A stretch of DNA of 64,000 nucleotides. Source: Leptolyngbya sp. BC1307 (GTDB lineage Bacteria > Cyanobacteriota > Cyanobacteriia > Phormidesmidales > Phormidesmidaceae). A program made the translations under genes and the position numbers. The notes beneath the pieces were generated by a model that did not search any database, was not told the origin of the DNA, and saw only the letters and a list, made by a program, of their open reading frames with translations. Position 1 is the stretch's first letter, and every line of letters begins with the position of its first letter. The stretch is taken from assembly GCF_002286735.1 (NCBI RefSeq), contig NZ_NRTA01000005.1, positions 1 to 64,000 on the forward strand, written 5' to 3'. Below are positions 36,704-46,540 of the stretch, in pieces.

Positions 36704-37123
36704 ATGTTAAGCCCAAGAAGAACAAAATTTAGAAAGCAGCATCGCGGTCGGATGCGTGGCATGGCCCACCGAGGTAACGAAATCAACTTCGGCCAGTTTG
36801 CGCTGCAGGCGACTGAGCCCTCGTGGATGACCTCGCGCCAGATTGAAGCCGCTAGACGAGCCATGACTCGCTATATCCGTCGCGGCGGCAAGATTTGGAT
36901 TCGGGTCTTTCCGGACAAGTCAGTGACGATGCGAGCCGCTGAAACCAGAATGGGTTCGGGTAAAGGTAACCCAGAATTTTGGGTGGCGGTAATTAAGCCG
37001 GGTCGAGTGGTCTTTGAGATTGCGGGTGTCACTGAAGAAATTGCTAGAGAAGCCATGCGACTGGCCTCTTTCAAGCTCCCTTTCAAGACCAAATTCATTG
37101 CGAAAGACAGCGAGGAGGGCTAA
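36704..37123 (+). CDS. rplP: 50S ribosomal protein L16
   Basis: 139 aa; uL16 near the A-site. [61 protein letters not shown] (with W for the usual I at one place) and [17 protein letters not shown] are normal. Confidence 0.97.
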   Translation: MLSPRRTKFRKQHRGRMRGMAHRGNEINFGQFALQATEPSWMTSRQIEAARRAMTRYIRRGGKIWIRVFPDKSVTMRAAETRMGSGKGNPEFWVAVIKPGRVVFEIAGVTEEIAREAMRLASFKLPFKTKFIAKDSEEG

Positions 37124-37128
37124 TTCTA

Positions 37129-37386
37129 ATGGCATTGACAAAAGTTACAGATATTAGAGCGCTGAGTGACGGAGAAATCACGACAGAGATTGCCCGAATC
37201 AAGCGAGAGCTGTTCGACTTGCGATTTAAGAAGGCCACCCGGCAAATGGAAACCGGCTTTCATCAGTTTCGGCACACGCGCCGTCAGCTAGCGCAGCTGA
37301 TGACCATTCAAAAAGAGCGGCAGCTAGCGGCAAAAGAGACAGCGACTGAGACAGTGACTGAGACAGCGGCCCCGGGAGAGGCTTAA
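37129..37386 (+). CDS. rpmC: 50S ribosomal protein L29
   Basis: 85 aa; uL29 by the tunnel exit. LSDGEITTEIARIKRELFDLRFKKATRQ and FRHTRRQLAQLMTIQKER are the family core. The tail has a Thr/Glu repeat (KETATETVTETAAPG) not found in shorter L29 proteins. GAGGAGG lies upstream. Confidence 0.95.
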   Translation: MALTKVTDIRALSDGEITTEIARIKRELFDLRFKKATRQMETGFHQFRHTRRQLAQLMTIQKERQLAAKETATETVTETAAPGEA

Positions 37387-37392
37387 AGAACT

Positions 37393-37641
37393 ATGGCAGC
37401 GAAAGAGAGAATTGGCCAAGTGGTCAGCGACAAGATGGATAAGACGGTGGTGGTGGCGGTGGAAACCCGCGTGCAGCACCCTAAGTACGGCAAAATTATG
37501 GTGCGAACTCAGCGCTATAAAGCCCACGACGAGGAAAATAACTGCAAAACGGGCGATCGCGTCAAGATCAGCGAGACCCGTCCGCTCAGCCGCACCAAAC
37601 GATGGGTCGTGGCCGATATCCTCAGTTCTTCAGACATATAG
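37393..37641 (+). CDS. rpsQ: 30S ribosomal protein S17
   Basis: 82 aa; uS17, an OB-fold protein that binds early to 16S r[33 protein letters not shown] and [20 protein letters not shown] are typical. It starts 6 bp after rpmC. Confidence 0.97.
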   Translation: MAAKERIGQVVSDKMDKTVVVAVETRVQHPKYGKIMVRTQRYKAHDEENNCKTGDRVKISETRPLSRTKRWVVADILSSSDI

Positions 37642-37670
37642 AGCCAGACAGCTAAGGCGAGGATAAAACC

Positions 37671-38039
37671 ATGATTCAGCAAGAGACCTATTTAAACGTA
37701 GCCGACAACAGCGGCGCTCGTAAGCTGATGTGCATTCGAGTGCTCGGTGGGCGCAAGCAATATGCAGGCGTGGGCGATGTCATTGTTGCCGTCGTCAAAG
37801 ACGCGCTCCCTAACATGGGTGTAAAAAAATCCGATGTGGTCAAAGCAGTCGTCGTACGCACGCGCAAAGGCATTCGTCGTCAAAGCGGAATGAGCATCCG
37901 CTTTGATGACAACGCCGCTGTGATCATCACGCAAGATGGCAGCAACCCCAGAGGAACCCGGGTCTTTGGCCCAGTTGCTCGTGAGCTGCGCGATAAAGGC
38001 TTCACCAAAATTGTTTCGCTAGCGCCGGAGGTACTTTAA
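37671..38039 (+). CDS. rplN: 50S ribosomal protein L14
   Basis: 122 aa; uL14 at the subunit interface. [27 protein letters not shown] and [18 protein letters not shown] plus the C-terminal [13 protein letters not shown] are diagnostic. rplX starts at the very next base. Confidence 0.98.
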   Translation: MIQQETYLNVADNSGARKLMCIRVLGGRKQYAGVGDVIVAVVKDALPNMGVKKSDVVKAVVVRTRKGIRRQSGMSIRFDDNAAVIITQDGSNPRGTRVFGPVARELRDKGFTKIVSLAPEVL

Positions 38040-38384
38040 ATGCGTAAGCAGAAAGAGGTCGTGCGTCAAAAGATGCACGTCAAAAAGGGAGACACCGTAC
38101 AGGTGATCTCCGGTAAAGACAAAGGCAAGGTCGGTGAAGTCGTTGCCATCAGTGCCAAAAAGTCTCAGGTGATTGTGCAGGGCGTTAACATCCGCACCAA
38201 GCACGTTAAGCCTCAGCAAGAAGGCGAGTCCGGCCAAATTCTGACCAAAGAGTTTCCGGTTCACAGCTCCAATGTGATGCTCTACTCCACCAAACAAAAG
38301 GTGGCTAGCCGGGTAGCCCACACCTTGACTGACGATGGTCGTAAAGTGCGAATGCTTAAAAAGACCGGTGAGATTTTAGACTGA
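38040..38384 (+). CDS. rplX: 50S ribosomal protein L24
   Basis: 114 aa; uL24, an assembly initiator with a KOW motif ([23 protein letters not shown]). The Shine-Dalgarno GGAGG lies inside the end of rplN, 8 bases before the ATG, so the two are translationally linked. Confidence 0.97.
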   Translation: MRKQKEVVRQKMHVKKGDTVQVISGKDKGKVGEVVAISAKKSQVIVQGVNIRTKHVKPQQEGESGQILTKEFPVHSSNVMLYSTKQKVASRVAHTLTDDGRKVRMLKKTGEILD

Positions 38385-38429
38385 TCAACAATGCCCTGAC
38401 CAAGCCCAGGGAAACATTCAGAGGATGCA

Positions 38430-38975
38430 ATGGCCGATTCACTCAAGACACTCTATCAAGAGCAGGTAGTCCCCAAGCTGACCGAACAGTTTGGCTATAC
38501 TAACCCCCACCAGATTCCGAAGCTTGCCAAAGTTACCGTTAACCGGGGCTTAGGCGAGGCGTCTCAAAACGCTAAAGCTTTAGAATCTTCAATTAGCGAA
38601 CTGGCCATGATTACCGGACAGCGTCCGGTGGTTACTAGAGCTAAGCGCGCGATCGCAGGCTTTAAGATTCGCGAAGGTATGCCGGTCGGCGTCAAAGTGA
38701 CGCTTCGTTCAGACCGCATGTACGCTTTCACGAACCGCCTAATCAATTTAACCCTGCCCCGCATCAGAGACTTTAGAGGCGTTAGTCCTCGCAGCTTTGA
38801 TGGCCGTGGCAACTACACCCTGGGCCTGCGCGAGCAGCTGATTTTCCCAGAGGTCGATTACGACAGCGTTGACCAAATTCGCGGTATGGACATCACCATT
38901 GTCACTACCGCGAGTACCGATGAAGAAGGCCGCGCCCTTCTGAAGGAATTGGGAATGCCCTTCCGAGATAACTGA
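38430..38975 (+). CDS. rplE: 50S ribosomal protein L5
   Basis: 181 aa; uL5 binds 5S rRNA and contacts P-site t[56 protein letters not shown] and [29 protein letters not shown] are intact. Confidence 0.98.
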   Translation: MADSLKTLYQEQVVPKLTEQFGYTNPHQIPKLAKVTVNRGLGEASQNAKALESSISELAMITGQRPVVTRAKRAIAGFKIREGMPVGVKVTLRSDRMYAFTNRLINLTLPRIRDFRGVSPRSFDGRGNYTLGLREQLIFPEVDYDSVDQIRGMDITIVTTASTDEEGRALLKELGMPFRDN

Positions 38976-38997
38976 GGCAGTAGCAAACAAGAGGATT

Positions 38998-39399
38998 ATG
39001 GCGTCTAACGACACGATTTCAGATATGCTGACGCGCATTCGGAATGCTACGCTTGCGCATCACCAAACCGTCGATATTCCATCGACCAAAATGACTCGCA
39101 GCATTGCCAACGTTCTGAAAGAAGAAGGCTTTGTCGCCGAGACTGAGGATAGCGGCGAAGGCATCACGCGCAAAATTACCATCACGCTGAAGTACAAAGG
39201 CAAGCAGCGTCAGCCGATCATTCGCAACCTGACCCGCGTCAGCAAACCGGGCCTGCGGGTGTACTCCAACCGCAAAGAGCTACCTAGAGTGCTCGGCGGC
39301 ATCGGTATTGCGATTATTTCCACCTCCAGCGGCGTTATGACTGATCGCGATGCGCGACGTCAGGGTATTGGCGGAGAAGTCCTTTGCTACATCTATTAG
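38998..39399 (+). CDS. rpsH: 30S ribosomal protein S8
   Basis: 133 aa; uS8 binds helix 21 of 16S rRNA and is the spc-operon repressor in E. coli. [29 protein letters not shown] and [36 protein letters not shown] are typical. uS14 does not precede it, as is usual in cyanobacteria. Confidence 0.98.
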   Translation: MASNDTISDMLTRIRNATLAHHQTVDIPSTKMTRSIANVLKEEGFVAETEDSGEGITRKITITLKYKGKQRQPIIRNLTRVSKPGLRVYSNRKELPRVLGGIGIAIISTSSGVMTDRDARRQGIGGEVLCYIY

Positions 39400-39432
39400 A
39401 CCTGATCATGCAGGCCCAAAAGGAGGAAAAAA

Positions 39433-39969
39433 ATGTCTAGAATTGGCAAGCAGCCTGTGGCCGTCCCTAAAGCGGTAACTATCACTATCGACGGCCAACA
39501 CGTCACCGTCAAAGGCCCTAAGGGCGAACTCGCCCGCGAGCTACCCCCGGAGATAGCTTTTGTCCAAGAAGGCGAAGAAATTGTCGTGACTCGCCGCAAT
39601 GAGTCTCGCAATGCCAGGCAGCGGCACGGCTTAGTTCGCACCCTGATTGCCAACATGGTAGAAGGGGTTTCCAACGGCTATCAAAAGAAGCTAGAAATCC
39701 AGGGCGTGGGCTACAGGGCTTCGCTGCAGGGTCAAAAGCTGGTGATGGCCCTTGGCTACAGTCACCCCGTAGAATTCGAACCGCCTCAGGGCATTCAGTT
39801 CGCAGTAGAAGGTAACACCAACGTTACCGTGAGCGGCATCGATAAAGAAATAGTCGGCAACACCGCCGCCAGAGTGCGCGCCGCTAGACCGCCCGAACCC
39901 TACAAAGGAAAAGGCGTTCGCTACGCAGGCGAACAAGTCAGACGTAAGGCCGGCAAGGCAGGCAAGTAG
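39433..39969 (+). CDS. rplF: 50S ribosomal protein L6
   Basis: 178 aa; uL6, two similar lobes near the sarcin-ricin loop. [30 protein letters not shown] and the C-terminal [27 protein letters not shown] are diagnostic. AGGAGG stands 6 bases before the ATG. Confidence 0.98.
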   Translation: MSRIGKQPVAVPKAVTITIDGQHVTVKGPKGELARELPPEIAFVQEGEEIVVTRRNESRNARQRHGLVRTLIANMVEGVSNGYQKKLEIQGVGYRASLQGQKLVMALGYSHPVEFEPPQGIQFAVEGNTNVTVSGIDKEIVGNTAARVRAARPPEPYKGKGVRYAGEQVRRKAGKAGK

Positions 39970-39983
39970 GTAGGTAACTAAAC

Positions 39984-40340
39984 ATGAAAACAACCCGTAG
40001 AGAATCTACCCGCCGCCGCCATGCGCGCGTTCGCCGTCGGGTAAAAGGCACCACCGAGCGACCCAGACTGGCTATCTTCCGCTCTAACCAGCACATTTAT
40101 GCCCAGATAATTGACGATACTGAGCACAAGACGCTGGCGGCAGCGTCTACTTTAGATAAAGATGCTGAGATAAAAACGGGCTCTAATTCAGAAGCCGCCG
40201 CCGCCGTTGGTAAACTCATTGCAGAGCGATCCCTAGCAAAAGACATTTCGCAGGTGGTCTTTGACCGGGGCGGTAAGCTCTATCACGGTCGGGTAGCAGC
40301 TTTAGCGGATGCGGCCCGTGAAGCTGGCCTTAAGTTTTAA
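39984..40340 (+). CDS. rplR: 50S ribosomal protein L18
   Basis: 118 aa; uL18 with a basic N-terminal tail ([20 protein letters not shown]) that binds 5S r[23 protein letters not shown] and [28 protein letters not shown] are typical. Confidence 0.97.
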   Translation: MKTTRRESTRRRHARVRRRVKGTTERPRLAIFRSNQHIYAQIIDDTEHKTLAAASTLDKDAEIKTGSNSEAAAAVGKLIAERSLAKDISQVVFDRGGKLYHGRVAALADAAREAGLKF

Positions 40341-40426
40341 AGCTTCATACTGATTTGTACCCGAGGCAATTTGCCGGGGTAAATCACTCGCGCATACATC
40401 TAAGGTTGTAACAATGGTTAAAGAGC

Positions 40427-40957
40427 ATGGCAGATAATAGAGATCGTCGAAAAAAAAATAAAGGCCGCGAGAAAGATTCTGAATGGCAGGAGCGCGTCGT
40501 CCAAATTCGCCGCGTGACCAAGGTAGTGAAGGGCGGTAAAAAGCTCAGCTTCCGGGCCATTGTGGTCGTCGGAAATGAAAAGGGCCAGGTGGGCGTCGGT
40601 GTGGGTAAAGCCAGCGATGTCATTGGCGCAGTCAAAAAAGGCGTTGCTGATGGCAAAAAGCATTTGGTAGAAGTGCCTTTGAATAAGGCTTACTCAATTC
40701 CGCATCCCTCAACTGGTCGCGCGGGTGGGGCAAGAGTGTTCATGCGTCCGGCGGCCCCAGGTACCGGGGTAATTGCTGGGGGTGCTGTACGCATTGTCCT
40801 AGAGCTAGCAGGCATTCGTAACATCCTGGCTAAGCAATTAGGATCAGACAACCCGCTCAACAATGCTCGCGCCGCCGCAGAAGCCCTTGACTCGCTGAGA
40901 ACCCTGGCTGATGTTGCCGAAGAGCGTGGTATTCCGCTCGAAAAACTATACGCTTGA
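40427..40957 (+). CDS. rpsE: 30S ribosomal protein S5
   Basis: 176 aa; uS5 with a double-stranded-RNA-binding fold, involved in decoding accuracy. [58 protein letters not shown] and the C-terminal [13 protein letters not shown] are intact. The gap from rplR is 86 bp, and the ribosome site is weak (AAAGAG). Confidence 0.97.
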   Translation: MADNRDRRKKNKGREKDSEWQERVVQIRRVTKVVKGGKKLSFRAIVVVGNEKGQVGVGVGKASDVIGAVKKGVADGKKHLVEVPLNKAYSIPHPSTGRAGGARVFMRPAAPGTGVIAGGAVRIVLELAGIRNILAKQLGSDNPLNNARAAAEALDSLRTLADVAEERGIPLEKLYA

Positions 40958-41015
40958 CCTGCGATTACCCGAGCACAACTCGGGCGACGCTTACCCATAA
41001 GGAGACCACTCTGAG

Positions 41016-41459
41016 ATGAGATTAGAAGACGCAAAGCCCAAGGCGGGCTCAAAAAGACGAAAAAAGCGTAAGGGGCGCGGCATCGCTGCAGGCCAGGGCG
41101 CTAGCTGCGGCTTTGGAATGCGCGGTCAAAAGTCTCGCTCCGGTAGTGGGACTCGTCCCGGGTTTGAAGGCGGTCAGATGCCCCTCTATCGTCGTATTCC
41201 CAAGCTGAAGCATTTTCCCATTGTCAATCAGAAGGACTACACGGTGATCAACGTCAGGGGGCTAGCTGACCTAGCGGCCAATAGCGACGTTACGCTAACC
41301 TCTCTGATGGAAGCTGGCATCATCACAACTGACGACGGCCCGCTGAAGATATTAGGCGATGGCGAACTGTCTACGGCGCTCAACGTAAAGGCGGCTGCTT
41401 TTACTCGGTCGGCACGCGAGAAAATTGAAGCTGCCGGGGGTAGCTGCGAAATCGTTTGA
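41016..41459 (+). CDS. rplO: 50S ribosomal protein L15
   Basis: 147 aa; uL15, a late assembly protein. [35 protein letters not shown] and [19 protein letters not shown] are diagnostic. AAGGAG stands 11 bases upstream of the ATG. A 189-bp gap with two hairpins separates it from secY. Confidence 0.97.
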   Translation: MRLEDAKPKAGSKRRKKRKGRGIAAGQGASCGFGMRGQKSRSGSGTRPGFEGGQMPLYRRIPKLKHFPIVNQKDYTVINVRGLADLAANSDVTLTSLMEAGIITTDDGPLKILGDGELSTALNVKAAAFTRSAREKIEAAGGSCEIV

Positions 41460-41524
41460 TCTTCTCTCCGGGGTTGCTTAATGCCTCTATCGTTAAAGTA
41501 GAATCTTTAATCTAAAATGGAGAC

Positions 41525-41631
41525 AGCCGATGTCCTTAAGGCATTAGGATATCGGCTTGTGACATCGTTGAGATCTGAGCAAAGTGGCCAGCGCTAATGC
41601 AGCCAAAGCGACAGAGACACGGCTTAGCGCT
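41525..41631 (+). promoter_or_regulatory. Two hairpins in the rplO-secY gap
   Basis: Hairpin 1 pairs 41525-41536 with 41546-41557 (AGCCGATGTCCT / AGGATATCGGCT, 12 bp, one G-T, 9-nt loop). Hairpin 2 pairs AGCGCTA (41590-41596) with TAGCGCT (41625-41631), with an inner AGCC/GGCT. Neither is followed by a T run, so they look like a secY leader or an mRNA processing site rather than a terminator. Confidence 0.55.
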
Positions 41632-41648
41632 ATAAGAGGTTTTTAGAT

Positions 41649-42962
41649 ATGGTTGTGAGTCAAGGCAAGTCGCCCAGCGCTCAAGAGACATTTTTGCAGA
41701 TGGCCCAGGCAGCGGGGCTGCGTAGCCGTCTGCTGGTGACTGTTGGCCTTTTGGTGCTGGTGCGATTAGGGATTTATATTCCGGTTCCTGGCATTGATCG
41801 CGCCGAGTTTTCTAACTTCGTTCAGGGCGGCGGTGCGGGCGGCGTCCTCGGGTTTTTAGACATTATCGGCGGTGGCGGTCTGTCACTGGTTGGCATTTTT
41901 GCCCTGGGCATTTTGCCTTTCATTAACGCCTCCATCATCATGCAATTGCTGACGGCGGCAATTCCAGCCCTGGAAGACTTGCAGAAAAATGAAGGGGAAG
42001 CAGGCCGGCGGAAAATCTCTCAGGTAACCCGCTATGTTGCCTTTGGCTGGACTATTGTGCAGAGCACAATGCTCTCGTGCTTTTTGCTGCGAGACTTTGC
42101 CTACGATTTTGGTGTGCCGTTCGTTTTTGAGACGGTGATCGCACTGACGGCAGGCTCTATGTTCGTGATGTGGATCGGCGAGCTGATTACGGAGCGTGGA
42201 CTGGGAAATGGGGCATCGCTGCTAATTTTTCTCAACATTGTGTCGTCGCTGCCTCGGGTATTGGGCGAGACGGTTGATCTGGCGCAGACGGGTGATCGCA
42301 GCACCATCGGCGGCATCGTCATTTTATTCCTCGTGTTTATCGCTACCATTATCGGCATTGTCTTTGTACAAGAAGGCACCCGCCGCATTCCCATCGTCTC
42401 TGCGCGTCGTCAGGTTGGCAGGAAGCTGTACTTAGAGAAAAGCAACTACTTACCACTGCGACTGAATCAGGGGGGCGTGATGCCGATCATTTTTGCTTCC
42501 TCTATGCTGATTATCCCGATCTCGCTGGTGCAGTACATCCCCAGCCAGGCTTTTGCCGAGTTTATGAGCGAAAACTTCCGGGCTACCTCGCCGCTGTACA
42601 TTTTGGTGTACCTGCTGATGATTATTTTCTTCAGCTACTTTTATGCGTCGCTGGTGGTAAACCCAGAAGACATGTCTCGTAACTTGAAAAAAATGGGAGC
42701 TAGTATTCCGGGCATTCGGCCAGGGCGGGCGACGACCGACTACATCGGCAAAGTTCTAAACAGGCTGACGTTTTTAGGGGCAATCTTCTTGGGCCTGGTG
42801 GCGGTCGTCCCCAGTCTGGTGGAAAGCGCCACTCGCGTGCAGACCTTTCAAGGCTTCGGTGCCACTTCGCTGTTGATTTTGGTAGGGGTAGCCATCGATA
42901 CGGCTAAGCAAATTCAAACCTACGTGATCTCGCAGCGCTACGAGGGCATGGTGAAGCAGTAA
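41649..42962 (+). CDS. secY: Protein translocase subunit SecY
   Basis: SecY forms the membrane channel of the Sec translocon in plasma and thylakoid membranes. The 437-aa product has ten hydrophobic helices. [25 protein letters not shown], the plug region, [23 protein letters not shown]-like [18 protein letters not shown] and [38 protein letters not shown] are diagnostic. Length is normal. The stop overlaps the adk start by one base (TAATG). Confidence 0.97.
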   Translation: MVVSQGKSPSAQETFLQMAQAAGLRSRLLVTVGLLVLVRLGIYIPVPGIDRAEFSNFVQGGGAGGVLGFLDIIGGGGLSLVGIFALGILPFINASIIMQLLTAAIPALEDLQKNEGEAGRRKISQVTRYVAFGWTIVQSTMLSCFLLRDFAYDFGVPFVFETVIALTAGSMFVMWIGELITERGLGNGASLLIFLNIVSSLPRVLGETVDLAQTGDRSTIGGIVILFLVFIATIIGIVFVQEGTRRIPIVSARRQVGRKLYLEKSNYLPLRLNQGGVMPIIFASSMLIIPISLVQYIPSQAFAEFMSENFRATSPLYILVYLLMIIFFSYFYASLVVNPEDMSRNLKKMGASIPGIRPGRATTDYIGKVLNRLTFLGAIFLGLVAVVPSLVESATRVQTFQGFGATSLLILVGVAIDTAKQIQTYVISQRYEGMVKQ

Positions 42963-43570
42963 TGACTAGACTGATTTTCTTAGGCCCGCCGGGTGCAGGG
43001 AAAGGCACGCAGGCTCAAATCCTGTCCCAGCGCTGCGAGGTTCCTCATATCTCTACTGGAGACATTCTGCGAGCAGCGGTCAAGGCAAAAACGGAGCTGG
43101 GGCAGAAGGCCGACGGATATATGAGCGCTGGGGAGCTAGTGCCCAATGATCTGATGCTGGGGCTGATTCGCGAGCGGCTAGGTCAAGCGGACACCGCCAA
43201 CGGCTGGCTGCTAGACGGGTTTCCTCGCAATGTAGAGCAGGCTGAGTTTTTGGATCGGCTGCTAACCGAGATTGAGCAAACCTGCGAGTTTGTGATCAAT
43301 CTAGAGGTGCCTGACGAAGAGCTGGTTGCGCGGATGCTAGAGCGAGGCCGTAAAGATGATGAGGAATCGGTCATTCGCAACCGTCTGGAAGTCTACCGGG
43401 AGCAGACTGAGCCGCTAATCGATTTTTATCAGGGGCGGCAGCTACTGCGCTCTGTGGATGGCAATCAAGATTTAGATACGGTAACTCAGGTGCTTCAGAC
43501 CATCGTGAAGCAAGACCCAGAAGCCACGCCGGAAGTAGAACCAGATATAAAGTCAGAAGCTAAGCCATAA
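42962..43570 (+). CDS. adk: Adenylate kinase
   Basis: Adk interconverts ATP + AMP and 2 ADP. In 202 aa it has the P-loop [12 protein letters not shown] (about residue 9), the AMP-binding [11 protein letters not shown] and DGFPRN. The LID is short ([16 protein letters not shown]), without the zinc-type insert, as in other cyanobacteria. An acidic tail of about 20 residues ([15 protein letters not shown]) extends beyond the usual end. Coupled to secY by a one-base overlap. Confidence 0.96.
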   Translation: MTRLIFLGPPGAGKGTQAQILSQRCEVPHISTGDILRAAVKAKTELGQKADGYMSAGELVPNDLMLGLIRERLGQADTANGWLLDGFPRNVEQAEFLDRLLTEIEQTCEFVINLEVPDEELVARMLERGRKDDEESVIRNRLEVYREQTEPLIDFYQGRQLLRSVDGNQDLDTVTQVLQTIVKQDPEATPEVEPDIKSEAKP

Positions 43571-43684
43571 ACTACCCATCGGTAGCGGCAACCAGCCAGA
43601 CGGATCGGGTTTCCGATTCGGTGTTTATTCGGCAGTTTGCTAGGCTAGAGGTAACGATATACGTGACTGATGAGGAATAGCTAA

Positions 43685-43912
43685 TTGTCTAAGCAGGATT
43701 TGATTGAAATGGAAGGGACGATTACCGAGTCGCTTCCGAACGCAATGTTTAGAGTCGATCTCGATAACGGCTTTAACGTACTGGCCCATATCTCTGGTAA
43801 GATTCGCCGCAACTATATTAAGATTTTGCCAGGCGATCGCGTCAAGGTAGAACTCACCCCCTACGATCTCACTAAAGGCCGCATTACCTATCGCCTGAAA
43901 AAGCCACGCTAA
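43685..43912 (+). CDS. infA: Translation initiation factor IF-1
   Basis: 75 aa; an OB-fold factor that blocks the ribosomal A-site during initiation. The protein begins at TTG 43685 ([23 protein letters not shown]) with GAGGAA 8 bases upstream; the rare start fits known autoregulated infA genes in this phylum only as inference. A hairpin (43601-43620, 4-base loop) lies in the 114-bp gap after adk. In most cyanobacteria rpmJ follows here; in this genome the cluster ends. Confidence 0.96.
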   Translation: MSKQDLIEMEGTITESLPNAMFRVDLDNGFNVLAHISGKIRRNYIKILPGDRVKVELTPYDLTKGRITYRLKKPR

Positions 43913-44051
43913 TATTGGCGAACCGAGTGTTCAGATGACTGGTCAAGGTGGTTTTGACTGCGGCTAATTGTAGATGGAATAGGCGATTACGTTACAGTAG
44001 GTGATCGCCCATTTAAGTATGGATCGCATCAGTGCCAATTACGTCTTTGGT

Positions 44052-45098
44052 TTAGTGTCCCTCCATAATCTCTTTCAGTAAAGGCTCTCCACCGAATCGG
44101 ACGGCGTCGGTGCAGGTTAAGCCGGTCTGTTGGGATGTGTCTGCGATCGCCCCCCTAGCCGCTTCCTCATCCAACCCAAACGTATTCAGCGCAATCCCTA
44201 CCACCTTAGCCGGAGCAAACGTGCCGCCCGCTGTAGTAACCGATTCGTATAGCTTCACAACTTCAGTCAGCGGCGGAATTTGAAAGTCCGAAAAGTGCTG
44301 AATGTGGGTGAGATTAGCCTTGTGAACCAGGATGAGATGAGTAGGCTGAGTGCCTCTGATCAGCGGCAAAGTTGCCGTAGAAGCTGGGTTGAATAGCGAG
44401 CCCTGACCTTCTACAAAGAGAACATCGTGGTCGTCGCCATAGCGAGTTAAGCACTGCTCAACCGCACCCGAAGCGTAGTCTACGCGAATTGCATCGAGCG
44501 GGACTCCGTCTTCACCGAGCATGAGGCCAGTTTGACCGGTGGCAATCAGTTTGGAGCGCAGGCCGCTGGCCTTGGCGGTGCGGTTGAGTTCTATGCTGGT
44601 GGACATTTTGCCGACGGACATGTCAGTGCCGACTGTGAGCACGCGATCGCACTCCAACAACCTCGCCTTCCCCCCACCGACAGTCAGTCCCTCGGGCTCC
44701 TGCCGCATATCCCACACCCACCGACCGGGCGCAATTGAACCGGCGATCTCAGCATCCTGATTCATCTGAGTGTGCAGGCCATTCATCACCGAAAGCCCTG
44801 CCTTTACCGCCTGCTTAACTTCGGCGTACCAGGGCTCCGGCAAAATGCCGCCCGAGGGCGCTAACCCGATTGCTAAGACGGTCGGCTTTAGCGGCAAAGC
44901 CGCCTGCAAAGAGGGCACAATCGGCACCTCACGGTCGATTCCGGTCAAGGCTGGAATCGATTCACCAGCGGCAGCTTCGTCAATCACGGCCACGATAGAA
45001 TTTTGGCTATAGCGCAGCAGGGAAATGCCGGTTTTGCCCTTGGCTCCCTGGAGGCCGTCGTGCATCAGAATGGCAATCCGATCATCAGAAGTCAGCAT
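44052..45098 (-). CDS. DUF1611 family protein, DgcN-like N-acetyltransferase
   Basis: 348 aa with a P-loop (VGTDMSVGKMSTSIEL, about residue 160), an N-terminal Rossmann-type domain (ILMHDGLQGAKGKTGISLLRYS) and HDVLFVEGQGSLFNPASTATLPLI. DUF1611 members paired with an enolase-family epimerase include DgcN, reported to acetylate D-glutamate before racemisation by DgcA in marine bacteria. That assignment is by family and by the adjacent gene, which overlaps it by 14 bp. In cyanobacteria the pair may recycle cell-wall D-Glu; that is inference. Confidence 0.8.
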   Translation of the reverse strand: MLTSDDRIAILMHDGLQGAKGKTGISLLRYSQNSIVAVIDEAAAGESIPALTGIDREVPIVPSLQAALPLKPTVLAIGLAPSGGILPEPWYAEVKQAVKAGLSVMNGLHTQMNQDAEIAGSIAPGRWVWDMRQEPEGLTVGGGKARLLECDRVLTVGTDMSVGKMSTSIELNRTAKASGLRSKLIATGQTGLMLGEDGVPLDAIRVDYASGAVEQCLTRYGDDHDVLFVEGQGSLFNPASTATLPLIRGTQPTHLILVHKANLTHIQHFSDFQIPPLTEVVKLYESVTTAGGTFAPAKVVGIALNTFGLDEEAARGAIADTSQQTGLTCTDAVRFGGEPLLKEIMEGH

Positions 45099-46140
45099 GG
45101 CGAGAGAGGCCCAGTCCGGGGTGATTGTTGGGTACTAGCGCGCCGTTAGCTAGCTGAGCGCCAGAGAACGGATCGTCTTTGAGGTTGAAGTGGCTATCAA
45201 GGTCGAGATGGTCAGCCAGGGGAGAAAGCTGGGCGAGGGCCGTGTTAGAAATGGCGCTGTCAGAATAGCAGCCAAACATCACCTGCAATCCGCAGGCTCT
45301 AGCCGTGTGGATCATTCGCCTCGCCTCTGTCAGCCCGCCCGATTTCATTAGCTTAATATTGATGCCATGAACACAGTGTGCCAAACGGGGAATATCTGCG
45401 CCGGTAAAGCAGCTTTCGTCTATGAAAATAGGCAGCGGCGACTTTTCATACAGATCGGGAAGCAGGGCGTCATCAGCTACAGCTAAAGGCTGCTCCAGGT
45501 AGGTCACGCCGCGCTCTGCTAGCCAGTGAGACATCGTCAGTGCATCCGCTAATGCCCAGCCACCGTTAGCGTCAGTGCTTACCTTGGCCCCTGATGGGAC
45601 GTGAGGCATCAGCGCTTCAAACATAGCCTGGTCAGCGGCAATCCCAGCAGGACTTCCCAGCTTTACCTTCACAGAGGCGACCTGCTGCTGAGCGCACCAT
45701 TTTTGCAATCGCTCTACGGCGCTTTCGGGCGAGCTGATGCCGACTGTTACCGCTGTCGGGCTAATCTGCTGAAGATCCAGACCCCAAAGCTGCCACAGCG
45801 GTAGGCCCGTGTGTTTGCCGAGCCAGTCGTGCAGGGCCACATCAATGGCGGCGCGCGCCGCCGAACAGGTTGCAGATTTGGCTAGCAGCGCTTCAATAGC
45901 TTGATGCTGAAGCGGATGCAGCGAGGACAGGAGCGGTACTACATCGGCTAAATCGCGAGCGATTTTCTCGTGCGTTTGCGCAGAGGCCGAATCTACTGAA
46001 AATGGCGTCGCTTCTCCCCATCCTGCGATGCCTTCTGCCTCAACGCGCACCCAAAGATTGGTAGAACTGGCGCTGGTGCCCCGACTGATGGTGAGTGGCA
46101 CGCGCTTATGCACTGTAAAAGGCTCAAGGTGGATCTGCAT
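45085..46140 (-). CDS. Enolase-superfamily dipeptide epimerase / N-acetyl-D-Glu racemase (DgcA-like)
   Basis: 351 aa of the mandelate-racemase/muconate-lactonising branch. The catalytic Lys pair is in SVKVKLGSP (KxK), metal ligands are D in STDANGGWALADAL, E in YLEQPL and D in FIDESCFTG, and the second catalytic Lys is in GINIKLMKSGGLTEARRM. L-Ala-D/L-Glu epimerases share this set. The next gene encodes a DgcN-like protein, so N-acetyl-glutamate racemisation is also possible. It overlaps the VOC gene by 17 bp upstream, so all three form one operon. Confidence 0.88.
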   Translation of the reverse strand: MQIHLEPFTVHKRVPLTISRGTSASSTNLWVRVEAEGIAGWGEATPFSVDSASAQTHEKIARDLADVVPLLSSLHPLQHQAIEALLAKSATCSAARAAIDVALHDWLGKHTGLPLWQLWGLDLQQISPTAVTVGISSPESAVERLQKWCAQQQVASVKVKLGSPAGIAADQAMFEALMPHVPSGAKVSTDANGGWALADALTMSHWLAERGVTYLEQPLAVADDALLPDLYEKSPLPIFIDESCFTGADIPRLAHCVHGINIKLMKSGGLTEARRMIHTARACGLQVMFGCYSDSAISNTALAQLSPLADHLDLDSHFNLKDDPFSGAQLANGALVPNNHPGLGLSRHADF

Positions 46141-46540
46141 TCAGCGGGTTGGCTACCTCAACTAGATTGCCGTCAGGATCACGAACATACACAGATAGGA
46201 TAGGGCCAAGTGTGCCAGTACGCTGTATCGGGCCAGCAATAATTTGGATGTTTAAGTGGGAGAAATGTGCGATCGCTGCTTCCAGGGGTGTAGACATGAT
46301 AAAACACAGATCGGCTGAACCCGGCTGGGGCATTTGTGCCGCAGGCTGAAACGGGTGCTCCGCTGAATGCAGGTTGAGCTTCTGCGGACTGTCGCCAATC
46401 CGCAAAGCCACTCTATCTTCGCCACTGACTGCTTTGGAGCGAACGACCTGACAACCCAATACCTTCGCGTACCACTGGCAGCTCAGCTCAATATCGGCAA
46501 CCGTGAGCACTAAGTGATCTATCTGTTGAAGGGCATTCAT
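46124..46540 (-). CDS. VOC (glyoxalase/bleomycin-resistance) family protein
   Basis: 138 aa with two beta-alpha-beta-beta-beta repeats: the first starts LQQIDHLVLTVADIELSCQWYAKVLGC (His metal ligand in DHLVL) and the second ends YVRDPDGNLVEVANPL (Glu ligand). It is close to the virulence-type VOC proteins of unknown substrate. First gene of the VOC-dgcA-dgcN unit. Its ATG (46540) overlaps the ATG of the divergent DUF4058 gene, so its promoter must lie inside that gene. Confidence 0.88.
   Translation of the reverse strand: MNALQQIDHLVLTVADIELSCQWYAKVLGCQVVRSKAVSGEDRVALRIGDSPQKLNLHSAEHPFQPAAQMPQPGSADLCFIMSTPLEAAIAHFSHLNIQIIAGPIQRTGTLGPILSVYVRDPDGNLVEVANPLNADPP

Noticed and set aside
43960-44051. 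Weak GGCGAT/ATCGCC inverted repeat between infA and dgcN
   Set aside because: Stem is broken and has no T run; not convincing as a terminator.
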